From positions 1 through 64,000 of the forward strand of contig CAMZEK010000004.1 of the NCBI GenBank assembly GCA_947305795.1: DNA of 64,000 nucleotides. The letters are read 5' to 3'. Position numbers and translations under genes: made by a program. Positions 23,914-32,030 of the stretch are shown here, piece after piece. Source of the DNA: an uncultured Bacteroidales bacterium (GTDB lineage: Bacteria; Bacteroidota; Bacteroidia; Bacteroidales; F082). The notes under the pieces were generated by a model. The model searched no databases and was not told the DNA's origin. It saw nothing but the letters and a program-made list of their open reading frames with translations. Numbering within the stretch: position 1 is the first letter of the stretch; every line of letters begins with the position of its first letter.

Positions 23914-25044
23914 ATGCAATTCAGAGATTTAAAAGCTCAATATACCGCCCTGAAAGACGAGATGGACAAGGCCATTTTGGAAGTAGTCGCGTCGAGTGCC
24001 TATGTCATGGGGCCGAAAATCAAGGAGATGGAAACCGCTTTCGCCGACTATGTTGGTGTGAAGCATTGCGTGGCTTGCAACAGCGGCACCGATGCCCTTT
24101 TGCTCGCACTGAAGGCGTGGGACGTGACGGCCGGCGACGCTGTTTTCGTGCCGAGTTTCACTTTCTTCGCTTCAGCGGAAGTGATTGCCATGCAAGGCGC
24201 TACGCCTGTTTTCGTTGATGTGGACAAGGACACGTTCAACATGGATGTGGCCGACCTTGAGCACAAAATAGAGCAGACCAAAAAGGCTGGAAAACTGACG
24301 CCTCGCGTTATTATTGCTGTAGACCTATTCGGTCTGCCAGCTGACTTCATGGCTGTCCGAAAAGTGGCTGAAAAACATGGGCTCTACGTGCTTGAAGATG
24401 GTGCCCAAGGTTTCGGCGGTCGCATCGGCGAGCAAAAAGCCTGCACCTTCGGTGACATTTCCACCACCTCGTTTTTCCCGGCCAAGCCTGTGGGTTGCTA
24501 CGGCGATGGTGGCGCAGTGTTCACTAACAACGATAAGTGGGCCGAACTCATGGATTCTTATCACATCCATGGCAAAGGCAGCGACCGTTACGACAACATC
24601 CGCATCGGTATGAACTCGCGCATGGACAGCATTCAGGCAGCCATTCTGTTGGTCAAATTGAAGGCTTTCAAGGAATACGAGTTGGCTGATGTCAACAAGG
24701 TGGCGGCTCGTTACACTGAAAAGCTGAAAGATGTAGTGAAGACTCCAATCGTGCCCGAGGGTTTTTATTCCAGTTGGGCGCAATACACCATTCAGGTTGG
24801 AAACAAGGAAATTAGAACGGGTTTGCAGGCCGCTTTGAAAGCTTTGGACATTCCGACGGCCATTTATTATCCCATTCCAATGCACCGTCAGACGGCCTTC
24901 AACTATTTGAATCCCAACGAGAACCAATGCCCTGTTTCTGACAAGTTGGCTGATACAGTGCTTTCATTACCGATTCATCCATATCTTTCTGAGAAAGAGC
25001 AGGATATGATTTGTGAAACGGTTTGTAGTTTTCTGCGTAAATAA
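23914..25044 (+). CDS. DegT/DnrJ/EryC1 aminotransferase (WbpE/PorR-like)
   Basis: A 376-residue PLP-dependent sugar aminotransferase. The PLP Lys191 lies in SFFPAKPVGCYGDGGA, with NSGTDALLLAL, VFVPSFTFFASAEVI and EDGAQGFGG upstream and NIRIGMNSRMDSIQAAIL downstream, all standard for the family. Next to a WbpD-like acetyltransferase it most likely adds the 3-amino group to a UDP-3-keto uronic acid. In P. gingivalis the corresponding enzyme PorR is needed for A-LPS, the anchor of T9SS cargo. Whether this protein is the PorR orthologue is inferred. Confidence 0.88.
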   Translation: MQFRDLKAQYTALKDEMDKAILEVVASSAYVMGPKIKEMETAFADYVGVKHCVACNSGTDALLLALKAWDVTAGDAVFVPSFTFFASAEVIAMQGATPVFVDVDKDTFNMDVADLEHKIEQTKKAGKLTPRVIIAVDLFGLPADFMAVRKVAEKHGLYVLEDGAQGFGGRIGEQKACTFGDISTTSFFPAKPVGCYGDGGAVFTNNDKWAELMDSYHIHGKGSDRYDNIRIGMNSRMDSIQAAILLVKLKAFKEYELADVNKVAARYTEKLKDVVKTPIVPEGFYSSWAQYTIQVGNKEIRTGLQAALKALDIPTAIYYPIPMHRQTAFNYLNPNENQCPVSDKLADTVLSLPIHPYLSEKEQDMICETVCSFLRK

Positions 25045-25055
25045 CGGAAAAATGT

Positions 25056-26177
25056 ATGGTCGATAAAGAGTTTTACAACGGTAAATCACGCAGATACAAT
25101 TACGACAAGATGATGAAACATCTCATCGTGTCGGAAACGCGTCATGCACCGACGTTTGACTTCGACCATGCGCCAGACGAACTTCAGGAGTTGATACAGG
25201 TAGCCAAGCAACCTCGTGGCCCGGAACGATCAAAATGGTTGAACGATTTTGCGGCTAATTCATGGAAAGTGCCTGACGGTGAGGCGAATGTGCTTTTTGC
25301 TGAAGACCATTTGAATGCCATCCGTTACTTGAATCGGTATTTACGTGAAGCCAATAAAAAACTAAAACAGGATGGCTATTTTCTATGTGCCTTTGACACA
25401 GCGCAAAAACATAGGGCGCAAATTTTTAGCAGGCATGGCCGCGTTTTTGCTTATTTCATCTATTTCTTTGATTTTCTGTGGCATAGAGTGTTCCCCAAAG
25501 TTTTCCTAACCCGACGTTTCTATTATTTTTGCACAAAAGGTGTGAAAAAGGTATATCCTCGACCAGAGGTGCTGGGAAGATTATATTATTGTGGTTTTGA
25601 GGTGGTTGGTGAACAGTACATTCACGACCGCTATTGTGTAATTGCACAGAAGAAAAGACCGCCTTTAAGCGAACCATATACGTATGGACTATTTGTAAAG
25701 CTCCCGAGGGTAGGCAAGGACGGTAAGATTTTCAATGTGTTCAAATTCAGAACGATGTATGCCTATTCTGAATTTTTACAGAAGTACGTCTATGTGAACA
25801 ATGATCTTGATTTGGGTGGAAAATTCAAGGATGACTACCGCATCACGGAATGGGGTCGTGTGATGAGAAAGTTTTGGATTGACGAGATTCCCATGTTTGT
25901 CAACATCATGGCTGGTCAAATGAAATTGGTGGGGGTGCGGCCGCTAAGCCAACAGTATTTTGATTTGTACACGCCTGATATGCAGCAACTTCGCATAAAG
26001 ACAAAACCTGGATTGTTGCCGCCTTATTATGTAGACTTGCCTGAAACTTTGGAGGAGATTCAAGCGAGCGAGAAACGCTACATTGATGCCTATCTCGAGC
26101 ATCCTTTCCGTACCGACTGGAAGTATTTCTGGAAAATCATCAACAATATCGTTTTCAAAGGGAAACGGTCGAGATAA
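25056..26177 (+). CDS. bacterial sugar transferase (initiating glycosyl-phosphate transferase)
   Basis: A 373-residue protein. The C-terminal half (about 215-365) is the bacterial sugar transferase catalytic domain, with FNVFKFRTMYAYSE, ITEWGRVMRKFWIDEIPMFVNIM and KLVGVRPLSQQYFDLY. It moves a sugar-1-phosphate onto undecaprenyl phosphate. The N-terminal half lacks the usual four membrane helices; instead there is a cytoplasmic domain with LKQDGYFLCAFDTAQKHRAQ and VLGRLYYCGFEVVGEQYI, reminiscent of the C-terminal part of SAM methyltransferases, and one hydrophobic segment (VFAYFIYFFDFLWHRVF). This layout is known in Bacteroidota. Confidence 0.87.
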   Translation: MVDKEFYNGKSRRYNYDKMMKHLIVSETRHAPTFDFDHAPDELQELIQVAKQPRGPERSKWLNDFAANSWKVPDGEANVLFAEDHLNAIRYLNRYLREANKKLKQDGYFLCAFDTAQKHRAQIFSRHGRVFAYFIYFFDFLWHRVFPKVFLTRRFYYFCTKGVKKVYPRPEVLGRLYYCGFEVVGEQYIHDRYCVIAQKKRPPLSEPYTYGLFVKLPRVGKDGKIFNVFKFRTMYAYSEFLQKYVYVNNDLDLGGKFKDDYRITEWGRVMRKFWIDEIPMFVNIMAGQMKLVGVRPLSQQYFDLYTPDMQQLRIKTKPGLLPPYYVDLPETLEEIQASEKRYIDAYLEHPFRTDWKYFWKIINNIVFKGKRSR

Positions 26178-26203
26178 CAACTAAGATTTTCTTCACATTC
26201 ATG

Positions 26204-26232
26204 TTGTTTTATTAAAATAATGTCTATCTTTG
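26204..26232 (+). promoter_or_regulatory. promoter of the main polysaccharide operon
   Basis: TTG at 26204-26206, an 18-base spacer and TATCTTTG at 26225-26232. It precedes the wzm ATG by about 150 bases and would drive a transcript that may extend to 51 kb or 55 kb. Confidence 0.6.
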
Positions 26233-26383
26233 CACATGTTTTACCAGCTCAAGGATAGAGTTGGACTTATTGGTTACTGCTGAGATTGTCGGCTTGCTGC
26301 TAAAACGTTGAATCATGGATAATTATGCGCGTTGAATGTGAGTCAGAAAGCGGAGCTATACCAAAAAATCAATATTATTGTAG
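26233..26383 (+). other. untranslated leader of the polysaccharide operon
   Basis: About 145 bases of predicted leader lie between the promoter box and wzm. No long hairpin, riboswitch or terminator could be identified by eye, and no UpxY-type antiterminator gene lies upstream, although such proteins act on leaders of Bacteroides capsule operons. The segment includes the stop-rich remains of short frames only. Confidence 0.4.
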
Positions 26384-27259
26384 ATGAATCAAACGAATGA
26401 AAACTGGACTACGGTCATCAAGCCTCAAAACAAGTTGCTTGAGGTCGACCTTAGGGAATTGTGGAACTATAGAGATTTGATTTCCCTTTTCATCAAGCGA
26501 AACATCATTACCCAGTACAAGCAGACCATTTTGGGCCCGCTATGGTTTGTGGTGCAACCCGCCTTGACGGTGATCATGTACATGATTGTGTTCGGTGGTA
26601 TTGCTGGCATCCCTACTGATGGCGTACCGAGGCCGTTGTTTTATTTGGCGGGTACATGCTTGTGGAATTATTTTTCCGAGTGCCTCACAAAGACTTCCAA
26701 CACTTTTGTGAATAATGCTGGTATTTTTGGTAAAGTCTATTTCCCAAGGTTGTCGATGCCTATAGCCGATGTGTTGTCAAACCTGTTGCGTTTTGGTATC
26801 CAATTTGGTTTCTTTATGATTATCTATATCATTTATGCCATCATTGGGGATTCGGGAGCACATTTCAACTGGTATGCCATGCTGTTCCCCGTGCTGGTCA
26901 TCATGTTGGCAGGGTTGGCTTTGGGTTTCGGCATCCTGATTTCCTCGATGACTACCAAATACCGTGACTTGCAGGTGCTGTTCTCTTTCATCGTCCAGTT
27001 GTGGATGTACGCGACACCTATCGTTTATCCCTTGTCGCAGACTAAAGGCATGTATTGGAGCGGTATCCCAGTTCACAAACTGATGTGCTTGAATCCTGTG
27101 ACGCCTGTGATCGAGACTTTCAAATACGGTTTCTTGGGTTGTGGCGACTTTGTGGGTTGGCGTTGGCTGATCTATAGTTTCGTTTTCATGGTGATCTTGC
27201 TTGGATTAGGCGTCGTTGTCTTCAACAAGGTTCAGAAGAGTTTTATGGATACAGTGTAA
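26384..27259 (+). CDS. wzm: ABC-2 type polysaccharide export permease (Wzm)
   Basis: A 291-residue inner-membrane protein with six predicted membrane segments, an amphipathic N-terminus with LRELWNYRDLISLFIKRNI, and ITQYKQTILGPLWFVVQP before the first helix, the signature of the O-antigen/teichoic-acid ABC-2 permeases. The C-terminal loop WMYATPIVYPLS is also typical. With the ATPase 53 bases downstream it exports an undecaprenyl-linked polymer to the periplasm. Confidence 0.93.
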   Translation: MNQTNENWTTVIKPQNKLLEVDLRELWNYRDLISLFIKRNIITQYKQTILGPLWFVVQPALTVIMYMIVFGGIAGIPTDGVPRPLFYLAGTCLWNYFSECLTKTSNTFVNNAGIFGKVYFPRLSMPIADVLSNLLRFGIQFGFFMIIYIIYAIIGDSGAHFNWYAMLFPVLVIMLAGLALGFGILISSMTTKYRDLQVLFSFIVQLWMYATPIVYPLSQTKGMYWSGIPVHKLMCLNPVTPVIETFKYGFLGCGDFVGWRWLIYSFVFMVILLGLGVVVFNKVQKSFMDTV

Positions 27260-27312
27260 GTTAGTTGGAAGTTGATAGTTAGTAATTTTTAGTTTGAAGT
27301 TAGAGTAAAAAT

Positions 27313-28563
27313 ATGTCAACAGCAATAGAATTTAATAATATTAGCAAATTATACCGCTTAGGTTTGGTTTCGACTGGTACCTTGGCCCACGACTTGAAAC
27401 GTTGGTGGACCATAAACATTCGACGACAGGAAGACCCGTATTTAATCATCGGTGAGACCAACGACCGTAGCACAAGAGGCGGAAGTGATTATGTGTGGGC
27501 TTTGAAAGACATCGATTTCAAAGTAGAGCAAGGCGATGTAGTGGGTATCATTGGGAAGAATGGTGCTGGTAAGAGTACTTTGCTGAAGCTTTTGAGCAAG
27601 GTGACAGCGCCGACTACTGGTGAGATTCGAGCCAAAGGCCGCATTGGCTCTTTGTTGGAGGTTGGCACAGGCTTCCACCCAGAAATGACAGGTCGAGAAA
27701 ACATTTATCTCAATGGAGCCATTCTTGGCATGACCAAACAGGAAATTGCTAAGAAACTTGACGAAATAGTGGATTTCAGCGGTTGTGAGCGTTACATTGA
27801 CACGCCCGTGAAGCGCTACTCCAGTGGTATGATGGTGCGGCTCGGTTTCGCTGTTGCAGCTCATCTCGACCCTGAAATTCTCGTTGTGGACGAAGTGTTG
27901 GCCGTTGGCGATGCCGAGTTCCAGAAGAAAGCCATTGGAAAGATGCAGGATGTGAGTAGAGGCGAAGGAAGGACGGTGTTGTTTGTGAGTCATAATATGG
28001 CGAGTGTTAGGGCCTTGTGCCGATATGGCCTTTTGCTGAAAAATGGCCATATTGATTGCTTTGGTAATATTTACGATGTGATAGATAAGTATTCAAATGA
28101 AGCTCTGACAAAGGATGGGAGTATACTTTCTTTAGTTGAATGTCATAACAACAATTTGATTATTGATAGCATTATTGTTAATGGAAGTCCTAATAGAGGT
28201 GTTTATTTGCATGGGGAAGATAGGGATTTATTAATTGAAGTGAATGGCGAGTTAATGAAGGCTCTTCCTTTGTCAATGGAATTGATAATCACTGATTTGA
28301 ATTCCTTCCCTTTAATGACATATTCTACTTCCTATGGCAATTCACCTTTGTTTTCGAAGGGAAGGTTTTCTCTTTATGAAACAGTTCATCTGCCATCCAA
28401 TATGAATGGAGGAACTTTTCTTGTGAATATTTATTTCACTAATTCGGGGAAAGAGGGATATATAGATATTCCTCGTGGTCTTTTTTTGGAAGTGGAAGGT
28501 CAGGCTACCTCTACAGGTAATGTGTTGATGTATTCTTCAGGATTAGGGTTACTGCATTTATGA
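27313..28563 (+). CDS. wzt: polysaccharide ABC transporter ATPase with C-terminal carbohydrate-binding domain (Wzt)
   Basis: A 416-residue protein. The N-terminal ATPase (1 to about 240) has Walker A GKNGAGKSTLLK, the Wzt-type EVGTGFHPEMTGRENIYLNG, signature VKRYSSGMMVRLGFA, and Walker B ILVVDEVLAVGD. The C-terminal domain (about 265-416) is beta-rich, as in Wzt proteins that recognise the capped polymer end. Base composition shifts sharply to AT-rich near 28050, the junction between the two domains, suggesting the C-terminal module was exchanged together with the following AT-rich genes. Confidence 0.92.
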   Translation: MSTAIEFNNISKLYRLGLVSTGTLAHDLKRWWTINIRRQEDPYLIIGETNDRSTRGGSDYVWALKDIDFKVEQGDVVGIIGKNGAGKSTLLKLLSKVTAPTTGEIRAKGRIGSLLEVGTGFHPEMTGRENIYLNGAILGMTKQEIAKKLDEIVDFSGCERYIDTPVKRYSSGMMVRLGFAVAAHLDPEILVVDEVLAVGDAEFQKKAIGKMQDVSRGEGRTVLFVSHNMASVRALCRYGLLLKNGHIDCFGNIYDVIDKYSNEALTKDGSILSLVECHNNNLIIDSIIVNGSPNRGVYLHGEDRDLLIEVNGELMKALPLSMELIITDLNSFPLMTYSTSYGNSPLFSKGRFSLYETVHLPSNMNGGTFLVNIYFTNSGKEGYIDIPRGLFLEVEGQATSTGNVLMYSSGLGLLHL

Positions 28564-29222
28564 AAAACAACATACGATATTTGATACATGCTTTTTACTT
28601 TCTATTGAGATTGATAAAGTCAAAAATAGGGGGAAGACTAAATAAACTGAGAGGATATGCAATATTCGGGAGAAAAAACGTGATAGTGTATCCTCATGTT
28701 GAGATGCCTAATAAGGGCGTGGTATGTGAAGGAAACAATGTGATTATTCATGCCAATGTTCGTCTTGAGTGTTCAGAACAATCTCTGATTCGTATTTCCA
28801 ATAATGTTGAGATATTTGACCATTCTGTAATCCAATCATTAGGCGGAGAGATTAGTATAGGACAGAATGTAATTATTGGAGAATACACAACAATTCAGGC
28901 TCAAGCGAGTGTGATAATTGAAGATGATGTTCTTCTGGCATCTAAGATTCAAATAATAAGCAATTGTCATGTGTATGAGGATATTAGAATACCCATCAAA
29001 TACCAGCAAAATATTTCAAAACCGATTATTATAAAAAAAGGAGCTTGGATTGGAATAAATACCACTTTGTTGTCAGGAGTTACCATAGGTAGGAACTCCG
29101 TGATAGGTGCAGGGTCTGTAGTGAACAGGGATGTTCCGGATTATACTGTTGTTGGTGGAACCCCCGCCCGTGTGTTAAAAAAATACAATATTTATTCTGG
29201 TGTTTGGGAAACTTATAAATAA
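28560..29222 (+). CDS. hexapeptide-repeat acyltransferase
   Basis: A 220-residue left-handed beta-helix transferase. After a hydrophobic/basic N-terminal helix (IRYLIHAFYFLLRLIKSKIGG) come hexapeptide coils: ISIGQNVIIGEYTTIQAQASVI, then KGAWIGINTTLLSGVTIG and RNSVIGAGSVVNRDVPDY with GGTPARVLKKY. It probably O- or N-acetylates a sugar of the polymer. It overlaps wzt by ATGA and is strongly AT-rich compared with the flanking housekeeping genes. Confidence 0.85.
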   Translation: MKNNIRYLIHAFYFLLRLIKSKIGGRLNKLRGYAIFGRKNVIVYPHVEMPNKGVVCEGNNVIIHANVRLECSEQSLIRISNNVEIFDHSVIQSLGGEISIGQNVIIGEYTTIQAQASVIIEDDVLLASKIQIISNCHVYEDIRIPIKYQQNISKPIIIKKGAWIGINTTLLSGVTIGRNSVIGAGSVVNRDVPDYTVVGGTPARVLKKYNIYSGVWETYK

Positions 29223-29225
29223 AAC

Positions 29226-30212
29226 ATGTTGTCAAAAAAAATAGTTGTATTAACCCCTGTTAAAAACGAAGCATGGATTTTGCCATTGTTTTGTAAATCG
29301 GCCAGCATATGGGCTGATTATATCGTAATTGCTGATCAAGGCTCAACGGATAGTTCGCGTGAGATTGTAAAAGAGTTTTCAAAAGTCGCGCTGATTGAAA
29401 ACGATTCACTTGACTTGGATGAGAATTACCGCGACAAAATACTATTAGAAAAAGCTCGCGAAATAGCTGGCACTAATGCCATCTTGTTTCGTTTGGATGC
29501 AGATGAAATCCTTACACCAAACTTTGAATCCACTGAATGGGATGAGATAAAACAATCACCCGCAGGAACCTTTTGGCGTTTCAAATGGTTGCAGTTATAT
29601 CCTGGTTTTGCCTATTATTGGGAAAACAATACCGCCTTTGGGGTATTTGTTGATGATGGTAGGGAATATAATGGACATGGCATCATTCATTCTAGGGAAA
29701 TATTTCCACGCACTGAGGAGGATGAGGAACATATTGCCTCAGAAATCCAATTACTTCATTTTCAATTTGTCGATTGGGCACGTATGCAAAGCAAGCATCG
29801 CTACTATCAATGTTTTGAACATATTACATTCCCAACGAAGAGTGCGATAGAAATATTTCGAAAATATCATTGGATGTATAATTCCGACTTGCCTCATACA
29901 TCTGTTCTAAATAGTTGGATGGAGGGTTACGATAGATTGGGTATTGATTTGAAAGATATTTCTTTTGAAGAAGAATTTTGGTGGGACAAAAAAGTTGATG
30001 AATACCTTGCGACGTATTCTCCAAAGTGTTTTCGCCATTTTGAAACATACAAGCCTAGTAAACTTCTGTTTGCAAAGGGGAAAAATGTTTTCGACGTTTT
30101 GTTGTTGGCATACCTTGAATCCACTAAACGTATTTATAACAGGAAGAAAGGAATTCTGCGGAAAATTGTTCGGAAGATTGACCATGTCCTTCAATTCAAG
30201 TTTCACATTTAG
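29226..30212 (+). CDS. family 2-like glycosyltransferase
   Basis: A 328-residue GT-A fold protein. The start KKIVVLTPVKNEAWILPLF and the DQGSTDSS segment match the nucleotide-binding strand, and RLDADEIL gives a DxD metal site. The remaining part is rich in aromatic residues (TFWRFKWLQLYPGFAYYW) and lacks a membrane helix. The donor and acceptor cannot be read. It ends immediately before the gmd-fcl remnant. Confidence 0.82.
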   Translation: MLSKKIVVLTPVKNEAWILPLFCKSASIWADYIVIADQGSTDSSREIVKEFSKVALIENDSLDLDENYRDKILLEKAREIAGTNAILFRLDADEILTPNFESTEWDEIKQSPAGTFWRFKWLQLYPGFAYYWENNTAFGVFVDDGREYNGHGIIHSREIFPRTEEDEEHIASEIQLLHFQFVDWARMQSKHRYYQCFEHITFPTKSAIEIFRKYHWMYNSDLPHTSVLNSWMEGYDRLGIDLKDISFEEEFWWDKKVDEYLATYSPKCFRHFETYKPSKLLFAKGKNVFDVLLLAYLESTKRIYNRKKGILRKIVRKIDHVLQFKFHI

Positions 30213-30214
30213 TT

Positions 30215-30365
30215 ATGAAAAACCGCATTAATCACCGATATTACTGGCCAAGACGGTTGCTATTTGTCGGAGTTTTTGCTTGAAAAATGATAAGTGGAGT
30301 TAGAGGAAGTGATAAAGCTGGTTTATGAGGATTTTTTGAATAATGACATGAGGGCGGAGAAATGA
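30215..30365 (+). pseudogene. deletion scar of a gmd-fcl pair (GDP-fucose synthesis)
   Basis: From 30215 an ATG begins the remains of GDP-mannose 4,6-dehydratase; one extra A in the A-run puts it out of frame. In the shifted frame the sequence reads TALITDITGQDGCYLSEFL, the NAD-binding start of Gmd (normally TALITGITGQDGSYLAEFL). After two stop codons the same frame continues as VELEEVIKLVYEDFLNNDM and ends at TGA 30363-30365, resembling the C-terminus of GDP-fucose synthase (Fcl). Everything between, roughly 2 kb if both genes were normal, is gone. The stop overlaps the next ATG, as in an intact operon. Confidence 0.75.
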
Positions 30366-31186
30366 GACTATCCATCATTACTGTAAACCTGAACAACAAG
30401 GATGGTCTTCGGAAGACCATTGATAGTGTTGTATCCCAAACCTTTCAGGATTTTGAATGGATTGTGATCGATGGTGGCTCCACAGATGGCAGTAAGGAAT
30501 TACTGGAGCAGTATGCCGACCACTTTTCCTATTGGGTGAGCGAACCTGACAAGGGGATTTATAATGCCATGAATAAAGGCATCAAAAAGGCCCAAGGAGA
30601 ATACCTGCAATTTTTGAACAGCGGTGACTGGCTGGTGGATAAAACGGCCTTGGAGCGGTGTTTCGCACACAACTTTTCGGCGGATATTGCGTATGGGGAT
30701 TTATATTTCTGTAATGGTGCAGAGAAAGAGGTGTGCCATTATCCTCAATCTGTAAGTTTTAGGTTTTTTTATTTGTCATCAATAGGACATCCCACTTCGT
30801 TTATAAAGCGGAGCATCCTGCGGGAAACATTATATGATGAGGGATTAAAGATAGTGTCGGATTGGAAGTTCTTTTTGGTGCAAGCCATGAGGAGTAAACG
30901 GTTTGAACACATTGATGAGATAGTTTGTTGTTTTGATACCAAAGGAATTAGTTCGGTTAATCCAGACTTGGCGAATCAGGAAAGACAAAGGGTAATAAGA
31001 GAGATAGTTCCTGAATTGATTGAGAAAGATTATATTAGAATGGATGAAATGGATGCTTTGTTGGGGGATCCTCGTGTTAAAAAAGTGCTTGAATACAGCA
31101 AGAAGAAAGTGCTGTATCGCAAAATGATTACTGCCAGTTTGAGCGTGATTGGTTTTATTGACCGTAGTTTTGGAAAAAAACGATAA
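30362..31186 (+). CDS. family 2 glycosyltransferase
   Basis: A 274-residue GT2 enzyme beginning RLSIITVNLNNKDGLRKTI, with WIVIDGGSTDGSKELL, the acceptor-site SEPDKGIYNAMNKGI and FLNSGDWL in place of DxD. This subtype is common in O-antigen and colanic-acid-like clusters. The start codon overlaps the stop of the fcl remnant. Confidence 0.88.
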   Translation: MRLSIITVNLNNKDGLRKTIDSVVSQTFQDFEWIVIDGGSTDGSKELLEQYADHFSYWVSEPDKGIYNAMNKGIKKAQGEYLQFLNSGDWLVDKTALERCFAHNFSADIAYGDLYFCNGAEKEVCHYPQSVSFRFFYLSSIGHPTSFIKRSILRETLYDEGLKIVSDWKFFLVQAMRSKRFEHIDEIVCCFDTKGISSVNPDLANQERQRVIREIVPELIEKDYIRMDEMDALLGDPRVKKVLEYSKKKVLYRKMITASLSVIGFIDRSFGKKR

Positions 31187-31190
31187 TGAT

Positions 31191-32030
31191 ATGCAGAAGC
31201 CGATAGTTTCTATTGTCGTGCCATGTTTTAAGAAAGCACAGTATTTGCCCGAGGCGCTGGATTCTATTCTGGCACAGACCTATCCAAACTGGGAATGTGT
31301 CGTTGTTAATGATGGATCGCCTGATTATACGGAGGATGTGGCTAGGGAATATTGCAAAAAGGATTCTCGTTTCCACTATTTAAGTCAATCGAATAAGGGA
31401 GTTTCGGCAGCGCGAAACAATGGGATTAGACAAATGGACGGAAAATACATCTTAGCTTTGGATGCTGACGATTGGATTTCTGATTCGTATTTAGAAAAGG
31501 CGGTTAATTATTTGGAAGCACATCCTGATGTTAGATTGGTGTATTCTAAGTATGAGTGCTTCGATGCGTCTCAGCGTATGGTTTGGAACCAAAAAGAATA
31601 CACTTATGATGATTTTGTTATGGGAGATGTCGTGATAGTTTGTTCAGCAGTGTATCGACGAGATGATTTTAATAAAGTAGGTGGTTATGACGAGTCTATG
31701 CAAGGATTTGAAGATTGGGATTTTTGGCTGAGTCTGATAGCTCCAAATGATGTAGTATATAGAATTGAAGAATTGTTGTTTCATTATAGAAAAGATAGCT
31801 CTATTGTTGGTGAACAAGTAACTGAGAACGAAAGGTTTTATCGAAATCGTATTTGCGAGAAACATGAGAATATATATAAATCCCGATATGCTGACATCCT
31901 ATTCTATTATAAGGCATATCAGGAATTGCATTATTTGAGAGGTGTGGAAAAAGTTTATTCTTCTCACGCATACCGTCTTGGGAAATTTTTGCTAAGGCCA
32001 TTTTCCTGGATCAAAAGCAAGTTGGCATGA
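31191..32030 (+). CDS. family 2 glycosyltransferase
   Basis: A 279-residue GT2 enzyme: IVSIVVPCFKKAQYLPEAL, VVNDGSPDYTED, KGVSAARNNGI and LALDADDWI with the DxD motif. The open frame starts 14 codons earlier, but the ATG at 31191, just after the upstream stop, fits the family. The C-terminal tail AYRLGKFLLRPFSWIKSK is repeated in the next gene and may be a membrane-surface helix. It overlaps the next gene by four bases. Confidence 0.88.
   Translation: MQKPIVSIVVPCFKKAQYLPEALDSILAQTYPNWECVVVNDGSPDYTEDVAREYCKKDSRFHYLSQSNKGVSAARNNGIRQMDGKYILALDADDWISDSYLEKAVNYLEAHPDVRLVYSKYECFDASQRMVWNQKEYTYDDFVMGDVVIVCSAVYRRDDFNKVGGYDESMQGFEDWDFWLSLIAPNDVVYRIEELLFHYRKDSSIVGEQVTENERFYRNRICEKHENIYKSRYADILFYYKAYQELHYLRGVEKVYSSHAYRLGKFLLRPFSWIKSKLA

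Noticed and set aside
26233-26383. remnant of an antiterminator gene in the leader
   Set aside because: No stretch of the short frames resembles NusG/UpxY proteins; nothing could be supported.
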